From the NCBI GenBank assembly GCA_034437515.1, contig DAOTTX010000098.1, forward strand, positions 1-19,778: a DNA stretch of 19,778 nt, read 5' to 3'. Positions 13,987 through 19,778 of this stretch are shown piece after piece. The DNA comes from DAOTTX01 sp034437515 (GTDB lineage Bacteria; Chloroflexota; Anaerolineae; Aggregatilineales; Phototrophicaceae). The first letter of the stretch is position 1. Each line of letters starts with the position of its first letter. The notes beneath the pieces were generated by a model. It was not told where the DNA came from. It did not search any database and was given only the letters and a program-made list of their open reading frames with translations. The translations under genes and the position numbers were made by a program.

Positions 13987-15402
13987 CTATCCGGTCAGCG
14001 CCGCGATGCGCCGTAACGTGGAGATACTCGGCAGGAAAAAATACCCGCCGCCGCGCATCTGCACAAAACGTGGCAACTTCTTCACCCGATGCCGCACCGG
14101 GTCACGCTGGATGGTCAGCGTGTGTTTTTCGTCACCGTTGCCGATGATCGGGTCTTTATCATCGTAGAGGCCGTGAAACTTGGTACTTTCCACCCATGTC
14201 TGCTGGATGAACTCAAACTGCCGGGCGATGTTGGCGTTGACGCAGATGAAAATCAGGCCGCGTTCCGCGCCGTCGTCGCCCAGGTCAGCGGGGGGCGGCA
14301 GTTGATCCAACGGGAATAGCGTCTCACCGTAAGGCAGGCCGCGCCGGATGATCTGGTGGCGATCCGCAAACTTGATCGACTCTTCGGGGTCGGGCGGCAG
14401 CGAGTCACGCGGGTTCATACGCCGGATGTGCGCCCCCAACGGGCACTTATCGCCGTGCGGGTCACGTTCGTTGAAATAGAACTTATTGTAGTTCTCAAAT
14501 TCAATCGCGGGATCATCTCTGTAAGGGGCCATCACCAACGGTGCGCCGCTAGGCCAGCGCCCGACCATCTTGGAAGCCAGCCAGGTCTGCCGTTCTTCTT
14601 CGCTGAGGTCAACATAATACGGATCATCGAGGTCAGGGATGTTGGCGGCGATGAAGCGCCAGAACAGCGCCACATCTTGATGCAGCTTACGGAACACCAG
14701 ATAGCTGCCATTTTTGCCCAGGTCTTGCCCGTTGAGCGTGGGTGAATTGGGTAATTGGTCGTATTCGTCCTTGTAACCGAGGATGAATTCCCCGGTGCGG
14801 ATGGTCGGTTCGTCCACTTTGGGGTCCCGCACGCTGTTTTCTAACTTCGGTTGGGAAAGCCCGTCGAAGAAGCCGAAATGTTCGCGGTTGTCGGGGAGTT
14901 TGTCGCCGTCCTGCGTGTAAAGCACGTCAACCTCATGTGCGGATAAGCTGGTGTTTAGCTCCGTTTCAATCTGCGTGCGCAGTTCCGGCGTTTGCGCCAA
15001 TACGATCAGCAGCGCGTGTATGTCGGCGGCGTTTTCCCCGCCGACGTGCCAATGTTGGGGGGCGCTGTCGCCGTCATCACCGAGGATGCGCGAGCGATCC
15101 GAGTGTGCCATGCCCTGCTGGAACTCGTGCGGGAAGGTCACCAGCGAGACCTCCGGTAAGCCCAACGCCCGTAAGCCGGGGTGCGCCAATGTGAGGGTCA
15201 GCGCCCGGTCGGGTTTGATGGTGTTGCCGTCACTGTCTTTAGGCCAGCGTTCCCCGGTGGCGAGTTGCGGCACCATGTCTTTGATCCACGCACGCGCCCC
15301 GGCGACATCGTTAAACCGCAAAAACAAATACAGGCCGTGCGGCAGATGCCCGTAGCCGCTCATGATGATGCCCTGTATGTCGCTGTTGTCAATATCCGGC
15401 AT
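13987..15402 (-). CDS. DyP-type haem peroxidase
   Basis: The protein has 471 residues. Members of the DyP family oxidise dyes, phenols and other donors with hydrogen peroxide and bind haem b. The hallmark GxxDG motif is GFFDG (177-181, catalytic D180), followed by LSQP. The proximal haem ligand is H325 in CPLGAHIRRMNPR. RRGLPYGE (353-360) and the ending RFVQMRGGGYFFLPS also fit. There is no Tat or Sec signal, so it should be cytoplasmic or encapsulated; no encapsulin gene is in view. The length and inserts fit the larger (class C or V-like) DyPs rather than the shorter class B. The ATG follows GAGAGGA, 29 nt after the stop of the duplicated-domain gene, so the two form an operon. Confidence 0.93.
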   Translation of the reverse strand: MPDIDNSDIQGIIMSGYGHLPHGLYLFLRFNDVAGARAWIKDMVPQLATGERWPKDSDGNTIKPDRALTLTLAHPGLRALGLPEVSLVTFPHEFQQGMAHSDRSRILGDDGDSAPQHWHVGGENAADIHALLIVLAQTPELRTQIETELNTSLSAHEVDVLYTQDGDKLPDNREHFGFFDGLSQPKLENSVRDPKVDEPTIRTGEFILGYKDEYDQLPNSPTLNGQDLGKNGSYLVFRKLHQDVALFWRFIAANIPDLDDPYYVDLSEEERQTWLASKMVGRWPSGAPLVMAPYRDDPAIEFENYNKFYFNERDPHGDKCPLGAHIRRMNPRDSLPPDPEESIKFADRHQIIRRGLPYGETLFPLDQLPPPADLGDDGAERGLIFICVNANIARQFEFIQQTWVESTKFHGLYDDKDPIIGNGDEKHTLTIQRDPVRHRVKKLPRFVQMRGGGYFFLPSISTLRRIAALTG

Positions 15403-15431
15403 GAGATTTTCCTCTCGTTATCACGCACAAT

Positions 15432-16700
15432 TTAAAGCCGGCGCAGCCATACGTTCGCCGGTGCTTTGTTAACGCCGTCGGCAATCTCACCATCGTTAAT
15501 CAGGTTGGTGATGGTGTAATCCGGGAAGGCGCTATAAAACGCCTGTGTGCGAACCTGATTTACGCGGATGATGTGCTTAAACGCCTCAATGTCGCGGGAG
15601 CCGTCTTCAGGGTAGCCGGGGGCGCTGCGCCAGATTAAATCCATGCCGGTTGCGGCCTTATCGACGAAGTCACCGATGTAGCTATCCCAACTGCCATCAT
15701 AGTTGCTGGTAAACAGCAGCCAGCGGCCTTTATCAATGATGCACCAGCGAGCGAAGTGAATGGTCGTGATGCCCCCCAACGCACCCTGATTTTGAAAATA
15801 CTTGCCGACCAGATGAATCCCGGTCAGCACCACCCGCAATTTGAGCAAAGGCCACCACCCCGGCTTAATCTTGGAGATCACGGTGAGCTGGTTCTGCGTG
15901 ACCACGTCTTCGATGGCGGTGATGCCCGGTTGGATGTTGTGCTCATCTAGATCAAGGTTGAGTTCGCGGTCTTTGCGGAAGATCGGTTGAATGACCACCA
16001 CCCGCAGCAGCGACCACAACAGGTCGAGTACGAACAACGTTGTATTGAGCCAGCCACGCCCACGCGGACGCTTGATCGAGTCCGGTAGCGAGTGTAGCGC
16101 GGGGCTGACGTGGTCGTCGTAATGCTGTTGAACGTCGGGTAAATCACTAAAGGCATTGAGGATCTCGATGGGCTTACGTGTCTTGAGCGGGTTGATCCGT
16201 GTGTTGGCGAGTCGCTCCACACCAGACAAATCCAGAAACGAATGGATGGCCTGCCGTACTTTGATGAAATTGTTCTTATCACGCACGGTCTGATGGTGAT
16301 AGCCGACATAGAACGCACCATAATCGATGCTGTTGTCTTTGATCCAATGGTGGAACGCATGTTTGAAGGCGTCCGGATTGGTGGTGCGTCCCGGCGGGTA
16401 GCCCTCGCAATTTCCCCAAATGGTGTCCATCGCCTGACCGAATTTCTCTACGAACTCGTTCAGGTGCGCTTTGAGCGAGCCATCGTAGTTGCTGGTAAAC
16501 AGCAAATGATCCCAGCCGCCGGTTCGCCTGTTGGGGATCATCACCCAGCGCCCGAACTGCAACGTCTCGATTTCTTCTAATCGAATATAAGTGTTGTCTC
16601 GCTCCCCTTTGATGTCCTGTCCGATGGTATTAAGTAGATTTTCAAGCTGGTCGGCACTGCCCGGTTTGATCCTGGCGATTACTGTGAGCGCCTTTTGCAT
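15432..16700 (-). CDS. Internally duplicated membrane-anchored protein, partner of DyP peroxidase
   Basis: The protein has 422 residues and two copies of one domain, at about 5-140 and 271-400. Both copies share the landmarks LTVIxxIKPG, FxRW, LLFTSNYDGS (copy 1 about 66-75, copy 2 about 328-337), DxIW, GYP and AFKH. Between them lies a hydrophobic helix (about 220-241) flanked by basic residues, so the protein probably sits on the membrane. The LTVIxxIKPG start and beta-alpha pattern recall the ferredoxin-like (dimeric alpha-beta barrel) fold to which DyP also belongs; I know this domain from neighbours of DyP genes, but no activity is known. The start at ATG 16698-16700 is set by AAGGAGGG; the ATG at 16706 touches that site and is too close. 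Confidence 0.75.
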   Translation of the reverse strand: MQKALTVIARIKPGSADQLENLLNTIGQDIKGERDNTYIRLEEIETLQFGRWVMIPNRRTGGWDHLLFTSNYDGSLKAHLNEFVEKFGQAMDTIWGNCEGYPPGRTTNPDAFKHAFHHWIKDNSIDYGAFYVGYHHQTVRDKNNFIKVRQAIHSFLDLSGVERLANTRINPLKTRKPIEILNAFSDLPDVQQHYDDHVSPALHSLPDSIKRPRGRGWLNTTLFVLDLLWSLLRVVVIQPIFRKDRELNLDLDEHNIQPGITAIEDVVTQNQLTVISKIKPGWWPLLKLRVVLTGIHLVGKYFQNQGALGGITTIHFARWCIIDKGRWLLFTSNYDGSWDSYIGDFVDKAATGMDLIWRSAPGYPEDGSRDIEAFKHIIRVNQVRTQAFYSAFPDYTITNLINDGEIADGVNKAPANVWLRRL

Positions 16701-16706
16701 CGGCAT

Positions 16707-16714
16707 CCCTCCTT
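16707..16714 (-). promoter_or_regulatory. Ribosome-binding site that fixes the start at 16700
   Basis: AAGGAGGG on the minus strand directly abuts ATG 16706-16704, leaving no spacing, but lies 7 nt from AGGAGG to the in-frame ATG 16700-16698. The second ATG is thus the real start. Confidence 0.65.
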
Positions 16715-16724
16715 ATTCGTTTCT

Positions 16725-16733
16725 ACTATAGCA
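16725..16733 (-). promoter_or_regulatory. Extended -10 promoter of the duplicated-protein/DyP operon
   Basis: On the minus strand it reads TGCTATAGT, an extended -10, 25 bp before the start. It faces away from the promoter at 16817, giving a divergent pair within 160 bp. Confidence 0.5.
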
Positions 16734-16816
16734 AAAATCTGCACGAAAGGCGCGAATATTCACCGATCTATACAGGTTTGATAAATCACAAGTTGCGTGC
16801 GTAGGCGGCGCTTTCA

Positions 16817-16825
16817 TGTTAATAT
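16817..16825 (+). promoter_or_regulatory. Extended -10 promoter for the metallophosphoesterase gene
   Basis: TGTTAATAT is a TG-N-TAATAT extended -10. RNA would start near 16832, leaving room for the AGGA ribosome site (16850-16853) before ATG 16860. A second A/T box, TAAAAT 16841-16846, would place the RNA start past the ribosome site and is less likely. Confidence 0.4.
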
Positions 16826-16859
16826 CAGCGACATAAACGCTAAAATTACAGGATGTTTT

Positions 16860-17630
16860 ATGCGATTGGCAGTTTTTTCTGATATACACGGCAACCTCAC
16901 CGCGTTCGACGCGATGCTCGCGGATCTCAAAGCCGTTGGTGAGGTCGATATGGTCTGGTTCCTGGGGGACCTGTGCGCGTTCGGTGGGCAGCCTGCGGCC
17001 TGTATCGAACGGTTGCATGAAGTCGAAGCCGCCCACGGCGAAGACAAGTTTCGTGCCATCGGCGGCAACACCGACCGCTATCTGGTCACCGGGGAGCGCA
17101 TGAAGCGCCCGACCATCGAAGACACCGACGGATTCGAAAAAGAACGCAAAATCCGCCCGACCTTCGACGCGATGCTCAACTGGGCGTTGGATAAACTCAG
17201 TTGGGAAGATTACGAGTACCTCAAGAAGATCCTGCATCGTGAGGTGTCCTGCCACGCGGAAGGCTACGGCTACGCCATCGGCTACCACGCCATCCCCGGT
17301 GATGATGAGGCGATGTCCTTGCGCCCGGATTCATCCGAGGACGAGGCGCGGGACGCCCTGCTCGATCGTGAGGGGTGGCTAGCAATCGGCGGACACACGC
17401 ACTTGCAAATGGATCGTGACCTGGGCGGTTGGCGAGCGGTCAACGTCGGCAGTGTCGGTCTATCGTTCGATATGCCCGGCAAGGCACAGTGGGGGCTGTT
17501 CACGTTCGAGAATGGCGGCGTCCATGTTGATTTACGGGCGGTGCCGTTCGATGTCGATGCGGCGATCACCGCTATGCAGCAGAACGGACACCCGCACCCG
17601 AAATGGGGTGAACGGATGCGGCCCCGGTAA
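16860..17630 (+). CDS. Metallophosphoesterase (calcineurin-like, YfcE/MJ0936-type)
   Basis: The protein has 256 residues and folds as a dinuclear-metal phosphoesterase. The metal-binding series is complete: D8 and H10 in FSDIHGN, D37 in LGDL, N70 in GGNTDR, H143 in GYHAIP, and H179 and H181 in GGHTHLQ. The order and the small size point to the cytosolic single-domain group (Metallophos_2) acting on phosphodiesters or nucleotides; the substrate is unknown. I start at the ATG right before RLAVFSDIHGN, since this family begins there and AGGA lies 6 nt upstream. An upstream ATG at 16797 would add 21 residues that overlap the promoter. The dehydrogenase gene follows after 40 bp and may be read through. 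Confidence 0.85.
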   Translation: MRLAVFSDIHGNLTAFDAMLADLKAVGEVDMVWFLGDLCAFGGQPAACIERLHEVEAAHGEDKFRAIGGNTDRYLVTGERMKRPTIEDTDGFEKERKIRPTFDAMLNWALDKLSWEDYEYLKKILHREVSCHAEGYGYAIGYHAIPGDDEAMSLRPDSSEDEARDALLDREGWLAIGGHTHLQMDRDLGGWRAVNVGSVGLSFDMPGKAQWGLFTFENGGVHVDLRAVPFDVDAAITAMQQNGHPHPKWGERMRPR

Positions 17631-17670
17631 ATTTGATCGAACTATTTTTCTGAAACAAGGAGTTTTCAAC

Positions 17671-18441
17671 ATGCAGATTCAAGGAATGACCGCATTAGTG
17701 ACCGGCGGGGCATCAGGGCTAGGCGGCGCGACCGCGCAGCGCCTCGCCGAACATGGTGCAAATGTCGTGCTGGTTGATCTCAACACGGAGAAGGGCAACG
17801 CCCACGCGGTAACGCTCGGTGATAACGCCCGTTTCATCGAGGCTGATGTGAGCAACGAAGACCAGATGCAAGCTGCCGTCGATCTCGCGCAGAGTGAATT
17901 CGGCGGGTTGCAGGCGGTCATCAACTGTGCGGGAATTGGCTCGGCAATCCGCACTTACAACGACAAGCATGGCCCGCACCCGCTCAACATCTTCGAGCAG
18001 GTGATTAAGGTTAACCTGATCGGCACGTTCAATAGTATCCGGTTGGGGTCTGAATTGATGGCGAAGAACGACCCGAACGACAACGGCGAACGCGGCGTGA
18101 TCATCAACACTGCATCGGTCGCCGCGTATGACGGGCAGATCGGGCAGGCGGCCTACGCCGCGTCGAAGGGCGGCATCGTCGGTATGACGCTGCCGATTGC
18201 GCGTGACCTTTCGCGCACCGGCATCCGTGTGATGACCATCGCGCCCGGTCTGTTTGATACACCGCTGCTGGCCTCGCTGCCGGAAGAAGCAAAGGCATCG
18301 CTGGGGAAGCAGGTCCCGTTCCCGCCGCGCCTCGGCCTACCGACAGAATACGCGCTGCTCGCCCAGCAGATCATCGAGAACCCGATGCTCAACGGTGAGA
18401 CCATCCGCCTTGACGGTGCGATCCGCATGGCACCGAAGTAG
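17671..18441 (+). CDS. Short-chain dehydrogenase, 3-hydroxyacyl-CoA dehydrogenase type 2 (HSD10-like)
   Basis: The protein has 256 residues, the normal length of a classical SDR. The cofactor loop is TGGASGLG (11-18), with D36 at the end of beta2, favouring NAD over NADP. The catalytic set is N115, S149, Y162 and K166 (YAASK). The stretch GQAAYAASKGGIVGMTLPIA and IAPGLFDTPLL are close to the HSD10/type 2 3-hydroxyacyl-CoA dehydrogenases, which act in fatty-acid and isoleucine breakdown. No beta-oxidation partners are in the window, so the pathway link rests on sequence only. ATG 17671 follows AAGGAG with 8 nt. An in-frame upstream ATG exists (17416) but lies inside the phosphoesterase gene. 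Confidence 0.88.
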   Translation: MQIQGMTALVTGGASGLGGATAQRLAEHGANVVLVDLNTEKGNAHAVTLGDNARFIEADVSNEDQMQAAVDLAQSEFGGLQAVINCAGIGSAIRTYNDKHGPHPLNIFEQVIKVNLIGTFNSIRLGSELMAKNDPNDNGERGVIINTASVAAYDGQIGQAAYAASKGGIVGMTLPIARDLSRTGIRVMTIAPGLFDTPLLASLPEEAKASLGKQVPFPPRLGLPTEYALLAQQIIENPMLNGETIRLDGAIRMAPK

Positions 18442-18500
18442 GCGTGTAAAAAAGCCGTTATAAATGGCGTCGAGGGATGTTCATTCATAGCAGCGACCAC

Positions 18501-18506
18501 TATAAT
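18501..18506 (+). promoter_or_regulatory. -10 box for the slyD-like gene
   Basis: A perfect TATAAT lies 51 bp before ATG 18558. A weak -35 candidate (TTCATT, 18480-18485) has a short 15-bp gap. The gene also has its own terminator, so it is probably a single-gene transcript. Confidence 0.45.
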
Positions 18507-18557
18507 AAGCTGTTGAACGAGGGCATATCGCCCCCAGCCAAGTGATAGGAAAAACCC

Positions 18558-19043
18558 ATGAGTGTGAAACAGATCAAAGACGGCGTCGTAGTCAGTATGA
18601 CCTACAAGATGGTCATCGACGGTGAAGTCATTGAAGAAGCAGACACGAACGATCCGCTGGAATACCTGCACGGATATGAGAACATCGTCCCCGGCCTGGA
18701 AGAGGCATTGAACGGTAAAACCATCGGCGATAAGCTCAGTGTGACGCTGCAACCGGAAGATGCCTACGGCGATTACGACGAAGAAGATACCGAGCTGGTC
18801 GAACGGGAAGACATGCCCGACGACATCACCCCCGGTATGAAGGTCGTGCTTGAAGACGAAGACGGCAATATGTTCGATGCGCTGATTAAAGAGATCAAGC
18901 GTGACCATGTCCTGCTGGACTTCAACCCGCCTTACGCTGGTAAGGTCGTCAGTTACGACGTTGAAGTAGTCGGGTTGCGTGAAGCTGACGAGAAAGAATT
19001 CGAAACCGGCTTCCCCGCAGGCTACGAATACGAACTGGATTAG
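18558..19043 (+). CDS. FKBP-type peptidyl-prolyl cis-trans isomerase, SlyD-like
   Basis: The protein has 161 residues. It speeds proline isomerisation and acts as a folding helper in the cytoplasm. The FKBP part is split, as in SlyD: the first half carries LEYLHGYENIVPGLEEAL (34-51), the inserted IF (flap) domain follows (about 74-120), and the second half resumes with LLDFNPPYAGKVVSYDVEV. In E. coli SlyD the motif is DFNHPLAG; here Pro replaces the His. The His/Cys-rich metal-binding tail used in nickel handling is absent: the end is acidic and aromatic (EFETGFPAGYEYELD). A nickel role is therefore unlikely. ATG follows AGGA with 7 nt. Confidence 0.9.
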   Translation: MSVKQIKDGVVVSMTYKMVIDGEVIEEADTNDPLEYLHGYENIVPGLEEALNGKTIGDKLSVTLQPEDAYGDYDEEDTELVEREDMPDDITPGMKVVLEDEDGNMFDALIKEIKRDHVLLDFNPPYAGKVVSYDVEVVGLREADEKEFETGFPAGYEYELD

Positions 19044-19053
19044 CAGCTATCGT

Positions 19054-19090
19054 AAAAACAGATATACGGATCGGTCGTGTATCTGTTTTT
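19054..19090 (+). terminator. Rho-independent terminator after the slyD-like gene
   Basis: AAAAACAGATA (19054-19064) pairs perfectly with TATCTGTTTTT (19080-19090). The stem can be extended inward by further pairs with a G-T wobble, and T-rich sequence follows (TTTTTATTTG). It lies 10 bp after the stop and, being A/T-flanked on both sides, could work in both directions. Confidence 0.85.
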
Positions 19091-19102
19091 ATTTGTATTT
19101 GT

Positions 19103-19130
19103 TTGACTGTAGGTAGTTTAGTGCTAAAAT
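19103..19130 (+). promoter_or_regulatory. Promoter of the last gene
   Basis: TTGACT (19103-19108) and TAAAAT (19125-19130) are 16 bp apart, with an extended TG at 19122-19123. This is the most complete promoter in the window. RNA would start near 19137, and GGGGAAAA precedes ATG 19164. Confidence 0.7.
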
Positions 19131-19163
19131 ACGTTTTGGAAACACTTATCATCGGGGAAAATA

Positions 19164-19679
19164 ATGATCTATAGCCTTTTCCTTACTCTACTTACAGTCT
19201 TCGCATTATTACCATTGCAACAAGAAGATGCTACACCATACCTTTCAGTTCGCGTTCTCGAACAAGAGGATGGACTGAATATTCCATTTACAATTGGTGG
19301 TTGGTCAGTAGATACGCGACTAGGGGTTGGCAATGGCCCCGGTGTTGATCTGATTCAGGCTTACGAAGGGTCTAGTTGTTCCGGTGAACTTATCGCAGAG
19401 ACACCTCTCACGATTGATCGCCCAGACGTCTTAGATCATCTTGGGTTAGATGAAAGTTATCGGCAAAGCGGTTACCATCTTCATATTACCGATGCTGATC
19501 GTATGCGGTACGAAGTAACCGTATGTGCGCTAAGCGAAGATGGTGATGAGGTAATACTATCACGCACTGTCGAAATCAACTTGACCAAACCTGCCTTTCT
19601 GTCTTCACCGCAGCGTGACGAGACGGTCGGCGGTGAGTTGCAAGTCACGGGTAAAATACTTGACAGCGGGCGCATATAA
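19164..19679 (+). CDS. Secreted Ig-like-domain protein, probably truncated
   Basis: The product has 171 residues. Residues 1-18 form a signal peptide (IYSLFLTLLTVFALLPL). Residues about 33-146 resemble a surface-protein domain with landmarks FTIGGWSVD, GVDLIQAYEG, RPDV, SGYHLHI and a closing beta strand with VEINL. A second unit seems to begin at 149 (FLSSPQRDETVGGELQVTGKILD), the usual opening of a bacterial Ig-like repeat, but stops after a few residues at TAA 19677-19679. The gene is thus probably shortened by a frameshift or stop. It is visibly richer in A/T than its neighbours. Function is probably adhesion or surface binding; this is inference. Confidence 0.5.
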   Translation: MIYSLFLTLLTVFALLPLQQEDATPYLSVRVLEQEDGLNIPFTIGGWSVDTRLGVGNGPGVDLIQAYEGSSCSGELIAETPLTIDRPDVLDHLGLDESYRQSGYHLHITDADRMRYEVTVCALSEDGDEVILSRTVEINLTKPAFLSSPQRDETVGGELQVTGKILDSGRI

Positions 19680-19778
19680 AGGATCGGGGAGGCGATCGGA
19701 AGTCGAAATTAGGGATGGCTTGCCTTGACTCTAATCGATAAAAATGTAAGCAAAAACCGAGTTCAAGAGATATTTAAG
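19680..19778. other. Right-edge sequence without a complete gene
   Basis: These 99 bases hold no complete gene. GATCGG occurs twice, 12 bases apart (19682 and 19694). One shifted frame is open from the end of the previous gene to about 19728 and includes RSEVEIRDG, which could be a frameshifted continuation of the Ig-like repeat. Confidence 0.3.

Noticed and set aside
16841..16846. TAAAAT as the -10 of the metallophosphoesterase
   Set aside because: Its RNA start would fall after the ribosome site; the extended -10 at 16817 is better placed.
16713..17288. Minus-strand open frame of 191 codons over the metallophosphoesterase
   Set aside because: The plus-strand gene has every metal-binding residue; the opposite frame has no domain and would also cross the divergent promoter region.

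Overview
The window reads as a stretch of chromosome from a moderately GC-rich bacterium, most likely a member of the Chloroflexota (Anaerolineae-like). This is an inference from gene style: an ECF-sigma/anti-sigma-like pair with a large extracytoplasmic domain, membrane-anchored beta-propellers, an M23 peptidase joined to a propeller, an extracellular domain of the 'GGWSVD...GVDLIQAY' type, and C/G-rich palindromic intergenic repeats. No rRNA, tRNA, CRISPR array, transposase or phage gene was seen. Both edges cut through genes or gene remnants.

Layout. 1-51 is the tail of a probable ECF sigma factor whose stop overlaps the start of a single-pass membrane protein (48-1340). A membrane-anchored NHL/SMP-30-type propeller follows (1521-2624, own extended -10 promoter). 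Convergent to it is the most notable gene, a long prokaryotic Argonaute (2645-4780, minus) with recognisable MID and PIWI domains. A 256-bp spacer with REP-like stem-loops separates it from a GH13 alpha-glucosidase (5037-6662, minus) and gatA (6769-8235, minus). Next come a GNAT-DUF952 fusion (8495-9409) translationally coupled to a secreted M23-peptidase/propeller protein (9403-10956), both minus.

A divergent promoter region leads to a DUF6159-like multi-pass membrane protein (11157-12041, plus). A decayed coding remnant (about 12077-12268) follows. A minus-strand cluster then runs from 16700 leftwards: an internally duplicated, membrane-anchored protein, a DyP-type haem peroxidase 29 nt downstream, and a 14-helix DHA2/EmrB-type exporter. 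The plus strand from 16860 carries a metallophosphoesterase, an HSD10-like short-chain dehydrogenase, a SlyD-like FKBP isomerase with a clear terminator, and a short secreted Ig-like-domain protein that looks cut off at its 3' end.

Most genes are housekeeping or cell-surface functions that do not form one pathway. The places where genes clearly work together are the sigma/anti-sigma-like pair, the M23 to GNAT-DUF952 coupled pair, and the duplicated-domain protein plus DyP peroxidase (plus perhaps the exporter). The Argonaute has no visible nuclease, helicase or effector partner inside the window. Its PIWI tetrad reads D-E-D-E by motif alignment, with Glu where Asp, His or Asn is usual. That is the strongest lead for something undescribed.
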